Part shown: positions 5,463-12,461 of the stretch, one piece after another
Numbering within the stretch: the stretch's first letter is position 1
Layout of the letters: each line of letters begins with the position of its first letter
Assembly (NCBI GenBank): GCA_937876395.1
Contig: CALEIM010000164.1
Location: 1 to 20,743 of the forward strand
Source: an uncultured Wenzhouxiangella sp.
GTDB taxonomy: Bacteria > Pseudomonadota > Gammaproteobacteria > Xanthomonadales > Wenzhouxiangellaceae
Length of the DNA stretch: 20,743 bases
Reading direction: 5' to 3'
Notes under the pieces: model-generated
The model's input: only the letters and a program-made list of their open reading frames with translations
What the model was told of the DNA's origin: nothing
The model's database searches: none
Program-made: the position numbers and the translations under genes

Positions 5463-6651
5463 CGGCGACCTCGTCACCGGTGATCTCATAGCGATCATGA
5501 AGTTCGCGCATGGCCTGGTCGACATGCTGACTGTCGATCAGGCAGGTTACGGCATGTTCAAAACGCATCACCTTGTGGACCTTGATACCGGCCGATTTGA
5601 GTACCTTGCGGGCAACCTGCTCAGTCCAGGCGGCGCTACCGGCCCGGTAGCCGACGGCCGACACGCTGGCAATCGGACCGGAGACGGAAACGCCGCTGGC
5701 AAATTCTTCGCGGATCGAGCGGGCCAGGCCCTGATCATCGGCCAGTTGGCCGAGCGAAATCAGATAGCGCCCGGAACGTCCTTCGGCCAGCTCGGGCACG
5801 AAAACGTCCAGATCGTCGAGCCTTTCGGCCAGGTTGACGTGATCGGCTTCGGCATCAAAATCAACCTGAAGCAACTCGTCATGACAGGCCACACCGACAA
5901 CGCGTGGCGCGCCCGCGGCCGGCTCGGCACAAACCACGGTTTTTCCGCCATCGCCGTGAGCCCGGCGACACACGATTGTTACCCCATGCTTGATGGCGTA
6001 ATCAACGGCGCGTTCATTGAGCACGCCGGCGCCATGATGGGCCAGGGTTTTCATCTCGGCCAGGCTGATCTGGTCCATGCGCTGGGCATCGTCGACTTTG
6101 CGCGGGTCAGCGGTGTAGATACCGTCGACATCCGAATAGATCTCGCAGCGTTCAGCGCCGACGGCCGCGGCCAGGGCTACGGCCGTGGTGTCCGAGCCAC
6201 CGCGCCCGAGCGTGGTGATATCGCCTTCCGGACTTTCGCCCTGAAAGCCGGCCACCACGGCAATTTTGTCATCGGCAAGCTTGCCCAGCATCCGCTCGGG
6301 ATCAACGCATTTGATGCGCGCATTCATGTGCGCATCACAGGTTTTGAGTCCGGCCTGCGGACCGGTCATGGCCACTGCATCGTGACCCAGATCGTGCAGG
6401 GCCAAGCTCAGCATTGAGGCCGAGGCCTGTTCGCCGGCCGCGAGCAGCATATCGAGCTCGCGGTGCTCGGGGTTGGAATTGAGTTTGCCGGCGCGCGCCA
6501 AAAGCTGGCTGGTGGTCTTGCCGCGCGCCGAAACCACGACGACCACGGCATTGCCTTGCTCACGGCAGCGCGCTACCCGTTGGGCTACGTCACGAAGCTG
6601 GGCATCTTCCGCCAACGACGAGCCTCCGTATTTTTGGACGGTAATTTTCAT
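5452..6651 (-). CDS. ask: Aspartate kinase of the ectoine operon
   Basis: Phosphorylates L-aspartate, feeding aspartate semialdehyde (the EctB substrate). About 399 residues. The amino acid kinase domain spans roughly residues 1-250: VQKYGGSS near the N-terminus, VVVSARGKTT, RGGSDTTAVALA and YSDVDGIYTADPR. A C-terminal ACT region follows (about 260-395). The start is ATG 6651 (MKITVQKYGG, with TGGA upstream) or ATG 6666, which adds five residues. Length and N-terminus resemble LysC-type kinases more than the longer specialised Ask_Ect I know. The first ACT repeat (VVGVACHDELLQVDFDAEAD) looks divergent, so altered feedback control is possible. It lies ahead of ectA, between ectR and the synthesis genes, an unusual position. 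Confidence 0.92.
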   Translation of the reverse strand: MKITVQKYGGSSLAEDAQLRDVAQRVARCREQGNAVVVVVSARGKTTSQLLARAGKLNSNPEHRELDMLLAAGEQASASMLSLALHDLGHDAVAMTGPQAGLKTCDAHMNARIKCVDPERMLGKLADDKIAVVAGFQGESPEGDITTLGRGGSDTTAVALAAAVGAERCEIYSDVDGIYTADPRKVDDAQRMDQISLAEMKTLAHHGAGVLNERAVDYAIKHGVTIVCRRAHGDGGKTVVCAEPAAGAPRVVGVACHDELLQVDFDAEADHVNLAERLDDLDVFVPELAEGRSGRYLISLGQLADDQGLARSIREEFASGVSVSGPIASVSAVGYRAGSAAWTEQVARKVLKSAGIKVHKVMRFEHAVTCLIDSQHVDQAMRELHDRYEITGDEVADVA

Positions 6652-6701
6652 GTTTCCAATGGTCATGGGTTTAAGTGTTCGAGGAATGTGTGGGGGATGG
6701 T

Positions 6702-7262
6702 TCAGCCCTGCCCGGGATGCATCGGCGACATGGCCGAGCCTTCGTCCTTGGTGTGCAGGATATCGACCAGGGCCGCCAGTCCGCCGCTGAGTGCGTCGAG
6801 CTCATCGACGCGCAGGCGCGAGAGCGCATCAAGCAGAGCGCCCTGGGCGGGCAGTGGGGCCGTGGCAAGCAGTTCGCGACCCGCCTCAGTCACGAATAGC
6901 TGGACGACGCGCTGATCGGGACCCTGACGCGAGCGGCGCAGCAGTTTCTTGACCTCGACCTTGTCGAGCAGATTGCTGGCCGTGGCCGGTTTGATGGACA
7001 GCCGCCGAGCGACTTCAGACACGCTGATGCCCGGCGCGCGGTCCACTTCCCACAGCGCCCAAAGCTGAGCCGCGCTCAGCCCGCATTGACGCTCCACCCA
7101 GGCTGAATGAGCCTGCACGGCGCGCACAGCCACGCGGAAGTTACGGACCACACCGATGACCCGCGGGTCATCGGGTTGAGTCACCACCGGCCCGCTGGGC
7201 ACGGTTGACAGGCTCAGCGGAGCACCGTTGGCCACCTTTTTTTCAGTCTGATCTGATCTCAT
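6702..7262 (-). CDS. ectR: MarR-family regulator of the ectoine operon
   Basis: A 186-residue MarR-type winged helix-turn-helix repressor. Dimerisation helices flank a DNA-binding core at about residues 62-130; the recognition helix is near 91-103 (KPATASNLLDKV) and the wing near 108-122 (LRRSRQGPDQRVV). It is the first gene of a five-gene unit ending in ectC, 50 bases ahead of aspartokinase and in the same direction. EctR proteins elsewhere repress ectABC and respond to osmolarity; that role is inferred here from position. The start ATG at 7262 has no Shine-Dalgarno and lies only nine bases after a TATAAT, so its message may be nearly leaderless. Residues 1-30 are unordered and variable. Confidence 0.85.
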   Translation of the reverse strand: MRSDQTEKKVANGAPLSLSTVPSGPVVTQPDDPRVIGVVRNFRVAVRAVQAHSAWVERQCGLSAAQLWALWEVDRAPGISVSEVARRLSIKPATASNLLDKVEVKKLLRRSRQGPDQRVVQLFVTEAGRELLATAPLPAQGALLDALSRLRVDELDALSGGLAALVDILHTKDEGSAMSPMHPGQG

Positions 7263-7270
7263 GGCGGCTA

Positions 7271-7300
7271 ATTATAAGGGGTGAAAATACTTTGTGCCTA
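7271..7300 (-). promoter_or_regulatory. Candidate promoter of ectR and the ectoine operon
   Basis: On the minus strand TAGGCA (7295-7300, four of six to TTGACA) and a perfect TATAAT (7271-7276) are separated by 18 bases. The predicted transcript start falls within a few bases of the ectR ATG at 7262. The AT-rich segment just upstream (about 7300-7320) would be a natural operator, but I cannot define a convincing dyad. Confidence 0.5.
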
Positions 7301-7441
7301 ACTAATTGCTAAAACGGTTTGAAAATCGGCCTAAAACCATGTTATTGCCCGTATAATCAGGGTCTTGCAGAAGGCAAATAAAATCTGAAAATCGCGCAAT
7401 GAGCGCCGTTTGGGGCGGGAAATCAGTTGGATGCGATGTTT

Positions 7442-8092
7442 TCAGCCTCGGCGTCGACCTCTGCCCCAGTAGAGAATCAGCAAAAAGCCGAACAGCATGC
7501 CGCCCAGGTGGGCGAAGTGGGCTACGCCGGCCATGGTGCCGGTCATGCCGAAGAACAGGGTCAGCAGCCCATAGCCGATCACGAAGTACTTGGCCTTCAT
7601 CGGAATGGGCGGGATCAGCAGCATGATGGTGCTGTTGGGAAACATCAGCCCATAGGCCAGAAGCAGGCCGAAGACCGCGCCGGAGGCGCCGATGGTTGGA
7701 TAAATATCACCGCTGAGCGCGGCAACGCCGAGCTGAATCAGGGCCGCGCCGATCAGGCAGACGAAATAGTAGATCAGAAAACGTTTTGCACCCCACAACC
7801 GCTCGATCGGCAGCCCGAACATATAGAGCGCGAACATATTGAAAAACAGGTGCATCAGATCGCCGTGCAAAAAGCCGTAGCTGATCAACTGCCAGGGCAC
7901 AAACCCGGTTTCCATGACGCCGGTGTCGGCAAAGCGGATCAGTTCGGGGGTAGCCAGCGGCCACAGCGCAAACAGACGGATGGCCTCGCTCATCGTGCTG
8001 GATTGCAGAAAATAGGCGACGACGGTGATGCCGAGCAAAATCATCGACACCGGCGGCGAGCTCTGGCGCGGCGGCAGGCGGGCGGGGTTCAC
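7442..8092 (-). CDS. Rhomboid-family intramembrane serine protease
   Basis: A 216-residue polytopic protein with six membrane helices. It carries all rhomboid hallmarks: H76 and HLFFN (H81-N85) in the second core helix, the nucleophile S137 in GASG, and the catalytic H195 in AHLGG. It should cleave transmembrane substrates within the inner membrane. The start codon is GTG (8090-8092), which overlaps the stop of the upstream cytochrome gene as GTGA, so translation is coupled. Its substrate is unknown. It lacks enough features to call it a rhombosortase by eye. Confidence 0.9.
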   Translation of the reverse strand: MNPARLPPRQSSPPVSMILLGITVVAYFLQSSTMSEAIRLFALWPLATPELIRFADTGVMETGFVPWQLISYGFLHGDLMHLFFNMFALYMFGLPIERLWGAKRFLIYYFVCLIGAALIQLGVAALSGDIYPTIGASGAVFGLLLAYGLMFPNSTIMLLIPPIPMKAKYFVIGYGLLTLFFGMTGTMAGVAHFAHLGGMLFGFLLILYWGRGRRRG

Positions 8093-8565
8093 GGCAACTC
8101 TCCCATGATTTCGTCCAGTTCTCCACGACCGTCCGGCATGCGGTGGCCGTCGAGCGCGGGCCGCAGTGCGGCGACATCCTCAGCCGACCAGTCAATCTCC
8201 CCGCTACCCCAGCGTTCATGGGTATAGCGGATGATGGCGGCCAGATCACCGTCACTGAGGTGCCGAAGCGGCGGCATGAGACCGTGGTAGCGCTGCCCGG
8301 CCACTTCGATCTCCCCGCGCAGACCAAGCAGTGCAATCACGGACAGCGTTTCAGGCGGCAGCTCCATCCATTCCGAACGAGCCAACGGTGGGAACACCGG
8401 CGGCCTGCCCAGGCCATCTGTTCCGTGGCAAGTGGCGCAGTGACGCAGGTAAGCCGCCTCCCCCGGGTCATCGCTGGTCTGTGGTGACGGGGATTCGCTG
8501 CAGGCGGCCAGCAACAACAGCAGCAACGCGGCAGCAACGGTCTGTTTACAATGAGCGATTATCAT
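8089..8565 (-). CDS. Lipoprotein c-type cytochrome
   Basis: A 158-residue exported protein. A short hydrophobic signal ends in the lipobox LAAC, with C22 as the lipidated cysteine. A linker follows, then a class I cytochrome c domain with heme motif CATCH (C43, C46, H47) and a likely distal methionine in GLMPP. It probably sits on the periplasmic face of the inner or outer membrane and carries electrons; the partner oxidase or donor is not in the window. It overlaps the rhomboid gene by four bases, and its 5' end lies 30 bases from the divergent LOG-family gene. Confidence 0.88.
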   Translation of the reverse strand: MIIAHCKQTVAAALLLLLLAACSESPSPQTSDDPGEAAYLRHCATCHGTDGLGRPPVFPPLARSEWMELPPETLSVIALLGLRGEIEVAGQRYHGLMPPLRHLSDGDLAAIIRYTHERWGSGEIDWSAEDVAALRPALDGHRMPDGRGELDEIMGELP

Positions 8566-8595
8566 GTCTCAGGTTTCAGTCCTGACCCAGTTTTC

Positions 8596-9195
8596 ATGTC
8601 AATTCATTCTGTCACGATTTATGCCGCGTCCAGCCAGGCGCTCGATCCGTTGTATGTCGAACATGCCCGGCGGCTGGGCGAACATCTGGCCCGGGCCGGC
8701 CTGCGCATTGTCTACGGCGGCGGCGGTGCCGGCCTGATGGGCGCGATGGCCGACGGCGCGCTGGCCGGCGACGGCGAAGTCCACGGCATCATCCCCGAGT
8801 TTCTCACCGCTGTCGAGCGTGGCCATCAGGGCTTGCATACGCTTGAGGTGGTGTCGGACATGCGCGTGCGCAAGGCGCGCATGCTCGAGGAGGCTGATGC
8901 GGTCATCGCGCTGCCCGGCGGCTGCGGCACCTTTGAAGAGCTGTTCGAAGCCATTACGCTCAAGCGCCTCGGCCAGTTTCTCGGGCCGATCATTCTGGTC
9001 AATACGGCCGGCTACTACAACCGCCTGCTTGATTTTCTGCGCTACAGCGTCGAGCAGCATTTCATGAATCCGGCTCACCTCAAGCTGTGGCAGAGCGTGG
9101 ATCGTCCCGAGCAGGTCCTGGCAGCGCTGGGCGAGAACGCTTCCTGGTCGGCCAAAGAAGCGCTGGCCAGCGCCGTGGCGAGGCGTGGAACGTGA
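8596..9195 (+). CDS. LOG-family (TIGR00730-type) nucleotide phosphoribohydrolase
   Basis: A 199-residue Rossmann-fold protein with the family motifs GGGGAGLMG (41-49), the M-x-x-RK element (DMRVRKARM, about 88-96) and PGGCGTFEE (107-115). Members hydrolyse nucleoside 5'-monophosphates such as cytokinin ribotides or AMP; the physiological substrate in bacteria is often unclear. The usual PGGxGT position holds a cysteine here. The open frame begins at 8551 but would overlap the divergent cytochrome start, so I chose ATG 8596, which aligns with the family N-terminus. It overlaps the next gene by GTGA. Confidence 0.88.
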   Translation: MSIHSVTIYAASSQALDPLYVEHARRLGEHLARAGLRIVYGGGGAGLMGAMADGALAGDGEVHGIIPEFLTAVERGHQGLHTLEVVSDMRVRKARMLEEADAVIALPGGCGTFEELFEAITLKRLGQFLGPIILVNTAGYYNRLLDFLRYSVEQHFMNPAHLKLWQSVDRPEQVLAALGENASWSAKEALASAVARRGT

Positions 9196-10034
9196 GCGCG
9201 CCAAATTTTCGCAAGGTGCGCTTCCGCAGTGGGTTGGCCTGGCTGCCGGCAGCCGCCGAACTGCTGTTTTCAGCGCTGCGCCCGCTGTCAGGGCTGGCCG
9301 CCCTTTGGCTGCTGATCTCGATGCTCGTGCTGATACCGTTAATCGGCCAGGCTTTGGTCATATTGATCACACCGCTTTTGACCGCCGGGGCGATCCTGGC
9401 CTTTGCCGAGTTGGCCGGCGGCGGTCGTCCGACCCCGGCGACACTGCTGGCTGCCTGGCGGCGGCCTGAGCTGCGCAACCGCCTGTTGGGGCTTGGCGCT
9501 TTCGCCCTGTTCGGCTCGATTGCGGTGCTCGCCGTGCTCGCCGCCTGGCTCGGCACTCAGGCTTCGCCGGAGCAGATTCTGGCCGCCCAGCATTCGCCTG
9601 AGGCGATGGCCGAGCTGATGACCCAGCTCAGCGCCGGGCCGCTGCTGATCGTCGCCGCCGTCTTGATGACCGTCATTGTGGCGGCGATGTATTTTGCTGT
9701 GCCCTTGCTGGTGTTTGCCGGCGGCGGGCCGCTGGCGGCATTGGGCCTGAGCCTGCGTGCAGTGCTCAGCAACTGGGCGGCATTCATTGCCTTTGTCGCG
9801 ACGCTGATTTTGACCGGCCTGGCCTTAGGCGTCGTTTTAGCCGTCCTCAGCCTGGCGCTTGGCCTGGCCCTGGGAGGGATCGGTCAGGGCATCGCCCAGG
9901 TGCTGTTTTTGCTGGTTGCCATGCTGTTCCAGGTGCTGATGGCCGGAACCCAGTGGGTCGCGATGGTTGACATATTCGGCAATCCGCGCGCGACCGATGA
10001 CAGCGACCAGGATCGGGATCAGTTGCTGGCCTGA
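9192..10034 (+). CDS. Polytopic inner-membrane protein (BPSS1780-like), function unknown
   Basis: A 280-residue protein with about six hydrophobic segments and a short charged tail (GNPRATDDSDQDRD). It starts at GTG 9192, overlapping the LOG-family stop as GTGA, which implies coupled translation; the longer open frame from 9087 is inside the neighbouring gene. The N-terminal stretch (FRKVRFRSGLAWL followed by paired membrane helices, then AELAGGG) resembles proteobacterial proteins annotated as BPSS1780 family. No enzymatic motif or transporter signature is visible. Its last 16 bases overlap the convergent tatC 3' end. Confidence 0.75.
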   Translation: MSAPNFRKVRFRSGLAWLPAAAELLFSALRPLSGLAALWLLISMLVLIPLIGQALVILITPLLTAGAILAFAELAGGGRPTPATLLAAWRRPELRNRLLGLGAFALFGSIAVLAVLAAWLGTQASPEQILAAQHSPEAMAELMTQLSAGPLLIVAAVLMTVIVAAMYFAVPLLVFAGGGPLAALGLSLRAVLSNWAAFIAFVATLILTGLALGVVLAVLSLALGLALGGIGQGIAQVLFLLVAMLFQVLMAGTQWVAMVDIFGNPRATDDSDQDRDQLLA

Positions 10035-10813
10035 TCGTCAGACCGATCGTCAGACCGATCGTCAGACCGATCGTGGGGACTTTCACCAGGCACGAGAATG
10101 CGCGAAGCGAGCAGGCCCAACTCGAACAGGGCCAGCATGGGCACGGCCAGCAGGGTCTGGGAAATCAGGTCCGGCGGGGTCAGGAACATCGCGACGACAA
10201 ACGCGCCGACGATGATGTAGCCGCGCATTTTGGCCAGCGCATCCGGCGTGGTAATGCCCAAGGCGACCAGAATGATGGTCGCCACCGGCACCTGAAAGGC
10301 CAGGCCGAAGGCCAAAAACAGGGTCAGCACGAAGCTCAGATAGCTGTTGATGTCGGTCATCACCGCCACCTGGTCGGGCGCCATCGAGATGAAAAAGGCG
10401 AACACCACCGGAAACACGACAAAATAGGCAAACGCGCAGCCGGCGTAGAACAGGCCGACGGCCATGAGCAGCAGCGGACGGGCCAGGTGCCGCTCGTGGC
10501 GATACAGCCCGGGTGCGACAAAGGCCCATAGCTGATAGAGCACCCAGGGCATGGCCACCAGTACGGCCAGCACCAGCACCAGCTTGAACGGGGCCAGGAA
10601 AGGCGAGGCCACGTCGATCGCGACCATGCTTGAGCCTTCGGGGAGATGCCGAATCAGCGGCGCGGCCAGCACGCTGTAGAGCGGGCGGGCAAACGGAATC
10701 AGCACCAGCACGGCCAGAATCACCACGGCCACGGCGCGCAACAAACGGCTGCGCAGCTCCAGCAGATGATCCATCAGGCTGGTGCCGCTGTCGGAATCAG
10801 GCTCGGCGCTCAT
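10019..10813 (-). CDS. tatC: Sec-independent protein translocase TatC
   Basis: A 264-residue inner-membrane protein with six membrane helices. It recognises twin-arginine signal peptides and, with TatB, forms the receptor for folded protein export. Conserved parts include MDHLLELRSRLL near residues 14-25, the periplasmic GLYRHER (about 101-107), the Y-F-x-x-FPVVFAFF helix and LTPPDLISQ near the C-terminus. It overlaps tatB by ATGA. The tail after LVPGESPH is unusual: three tandem DRSD units from a 12-bp DNA repeat. It ends inside the 3' end of the convergent membrane protein gene. Confidence 0.96.
   Translation of the reverse strand: MSAEPDSDSGTSLMDHLLELRSRLLRAVAVVILAVLVLIPFARPLYSVLAAPLIRHLPEGSSMVAIDVASPFLAPFKLVLVLAVLVAMPWVLYQLWAFVAPGLYRHERHLARPLLLMAVGLFYAGCAFAYFVVFPVVFAFFISMAPDQVAVMTDINSYLSFVLTLFLAFGLAFQVPVATIILVALGITTPDALAKMRGYIIVGAFVVAMFLTPPDLISQTLLAVPMLALFELGLLASRILVPGESPHDRSDDRSDDRSDDQASN
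10033..10074. repeat. 12-bp tandem repeat in the tatC tail
   Basis: The unit GATCGTCAGACC occurs three times (10033-10044, 10045-10056, 10057-10068), followed by a half unit to 10074. The copies are identical. It encodes the DRSD tail of TatC on the minus strand and starts within two bases of the convergent gene's stop. The unit is a multiple of three, so copy changes keep frame. Confidence 0.92.
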
Positions 10814-11061
10814 CCTGACTGCAGCTTGTCGGACTCGTCGGCCGCCTTTTGCTTGCGTTCGTCTTCGAGAATCTGGCGATTGTGGTCGCGATCCATTTCA
10901 ACCTGGAGCTCGGCCTTCAGGCTGTCCCAGGCGTGGCGGGCCTGGGCCGACCAGCGGCCCGCAGTGCGGGCAATTTCAGGCAGGCGACGGGGTCCGATCA
11001 CCAGCAACGCAACGACCGCGACCAGCAGCATTTCGCTGAAGCTGACGCCCGCGCCGCCCAT
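10810..11061 (-). CDS. tatB: Sec-independent protein translocase TatB
   Basis: An 83-residue protein with one N-terminal membrane helix (FSEMLLVAVVALLVIGP, about residues 8-24), the conserved PRRLPEIARTAGRW hinge and amphipathic helix, and a charged cytoplasmic tail. TatB binds TatC to form the twin-arginine receptor. The open frame extends upstream to 11196, but that part overlaps tatA and lacks family features. The ATG at 11061 starts four bases after the tatA stop. It is short for TatB, which is often above 130 residues, but the gene order leaves little doubt. Confidence 0.93.
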   Translation of the reverse strand: MGGAGVSFSEMLLVAVVALLVIGPRRLPEIARTAGRWSAQARHAWDSLKAELQVEMDRDHNRQILEDERKQKAADESDKLQSG

Positions 11062-11065
11062 CGTC

Positions 11066-11296
11066 TCAAGACTCCCGCGTGGAACCCGACCCGTTCTTGT
11101 CGGCGCTGTCGGTGGCCGACCCGGTCGAGGCCGTGTCATCGACCGCGTCATGATCTTCGCCCACGCCCTTGCGGAACTCGCGAATGGCACCGCCAAGATC
11201 GCTGCCGATGTTGCGTATCCGCTTGGTGCCGAAAATCAGCAAAACGATCAGAAGAATGACCAGGATCTGGGGCCAACTGATACCCGGAATACCCAT
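11066..11296 (-). CDS. tatA: Sec-independent protein translocase TatA
   Basis: A 76-residue protein: a short periplasmic N-terminus, one membrane helix (about 9-22), the FGTKRIRNIGSDLGGAI hinge and amphipathic helix, and an acidic, low-complexity tail. TatA oligomers form the translocation path of the twin-arginine system. First of tatABC, with tatB four bases downstream. The family's FGxKKLP appears as FGTKRIR, a mild variation. No strong ribosome site is visible. Confidence 0.94.
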   Translation of the reverse strand: MGIPGISWPQILVILLIVLLIFGTKRIRNIGSDLGGAIREFRKGVGEDHDAVDDTASTGSATDSADKNGSGSTRES

Positions 11297-11351
11297 GGTG
11301 CTCTACCCTTGCGCCGAAACGGCTGGCATGCGTGAAAGAAATTTCAGTCTA

Positions 11352-12344
11352 TCAGCTTGCTGCAATACGGTGCAGGCGAAATCCTGCCAGCAGCAGTACA
11401 CCCAACGTCATAATCAGCCAGCCACCCAGCCCCGCCACCGGCACCGGCTCGGCCTCAAGCGGCGGCGCGACCCCGCGGCTGCAGTCCAGCGGCGCGGTAA
11501 TCGCCAGCGACTCAACGCCGACCAGCGCCTGGCCAAACTCCACCGCCTGCAGATCAGCCATGTGTTCGGCGCGCCCGCTGTGCGGATCAATGCGCAGGAT
11601 CTGGCTGGCTACCGAACGCGAATGACCGGTTGACTGGCTGCGTTCAAGCACCGCCCACAGCGTTCCGTCGGCATCAGTGGCCAGCCCGGCCTTGTTGTAC
11701 GGCCCGGCCTCAGCGCCCAGCGCCCCGATTAGTTCAGCCCGGCCGCTATCCACGTCGATGCGGTACAGATTGGGTGCGGCCGGGTGGCCATCGCTGGCCG
11801 CACCGCGCCCGATCCCGAATACGGTGTCACCAATCGTGGTCAGGTCGACTATCGGCGCGCCGGTCTCGCCGATCCGACGGGTATCGCCGGTTTCCGGGTC
11901 AACTTCATACAGCGCAGAACCCAGGGCGGCCGAATCAGTGGACATCAGCAGCCGATCATCGCAGGTGAAGCTGAGCCCGAAATCGTGATTGCCAAAGGGC
12001 AGTCCAAGGTTGTGCCGGCTCTGGTTGACGGGCACCGCGTTGCCGGTCGTCAAGCCGATGCGCAGCAGGGTGTTGGTGTCATCGTCCACGCCGTAGAGCC
12101 GGCCGTCGGCACGCATCGACAGGCCCTCGATGAAAATGTAGTTGCTGACCCGCGAGCGTCCTTCGAGACGGGCCTCGCCGCTGGCCAGATCAACCGCCCA
12201 CAGGGCACCCACGCGCGAGCTGTCGGTAAAATCCCCGCGCGAATTGATGACCCAGGCCTGGGGCGCGGCCCACGCAACAGCGCTGGCCGCGAGAGTCACG
12301 GCCAGAAGCACACATCTCCAGCAAAGAGGCGTAAGCGGGCGCAT
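11352..12344 (-). CDS. Secreted propeller-like protein with CTERM sorting tail
   Basis: A 330-residue exported protein of unknown function. The signal peptide spans about residues 1-26 (cut near AWA-A). The mature part has repeating strands of the type LYGVDDDTNTLLRIG, LYEVDPETGDTRRIG, LYRIDVDSGRAELIG and ILRIDPHSGRAEHM, which suggests a beta-propeller of the kind seen in DUF4394-like or SMP-30-like proteins. The last 30 residues have a tripartite sorting layout: VPVAGLGG (301-308), a hydrophobic helix (309-322) and a basic end (FRLHR). This resembles IPTL-CTERM or PEP-CTERM tails handled by exosortase-type enzymes. It lies 55 bases upstream of tatA in the same direction. Confidence 0.72.
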   Translation of the reverse strand: MRPLTPLCWRCVLLAVTLAASAVAWAAPQAWVINSRGDFTDSSRVGALWAVDLASGEARLEGRSRVSNYIFIEGLSMRADGRLYGVDDDTNTLLRIGLTTGNAVPVNQSRHNLGLPFGNHDFGLSFTCDDRLLMSTDSAALGSALYEVDPETGDTRRIGETGAPIVDLTTIGDTVFGIGRGAASDGHPAAPNLYRIDVDSGRAELIGALGAEAGPYNKAGLATDADGTLWAVLERSQSTGHSRSVASQILRIDPHSGRAEHMADLQAVEFGQALVGVESLAITAPLDCSRGVAPPLEAEPVPVAGLGGWLIMTLGVLLLAGFRLHRIAAS

Positions 12345-12461
12345 TGGCGTGCAATCTTAGCAGAATTGGCCAAAATCCCCTACTGTCGGCGCCCGGGTCC
12401 GGTTTGTGCAGTCTGGCACAGGTACACTAGAAAGGGATCCCAAGCGCAATGAGCGCCACTC

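Noticed and set aside
5440..6417. 325-codon plus-strand frame
   Set aside because: Antisense to the aspartokinase; no recognisable domain.
7352..7357. TATAAT on the plus strand upstream of 7400, possible sRNA promoter
   Set aside because: No credible -35 at proper spacing and no gene or terminator downstream on that strand; the frame at 7399 is antisense to the rhomboid gene.
10033..10074. CRISPR-like direct repeats
   Set aside because: 12-bp units lie head to tail with no spacers and encode the TatC tail.
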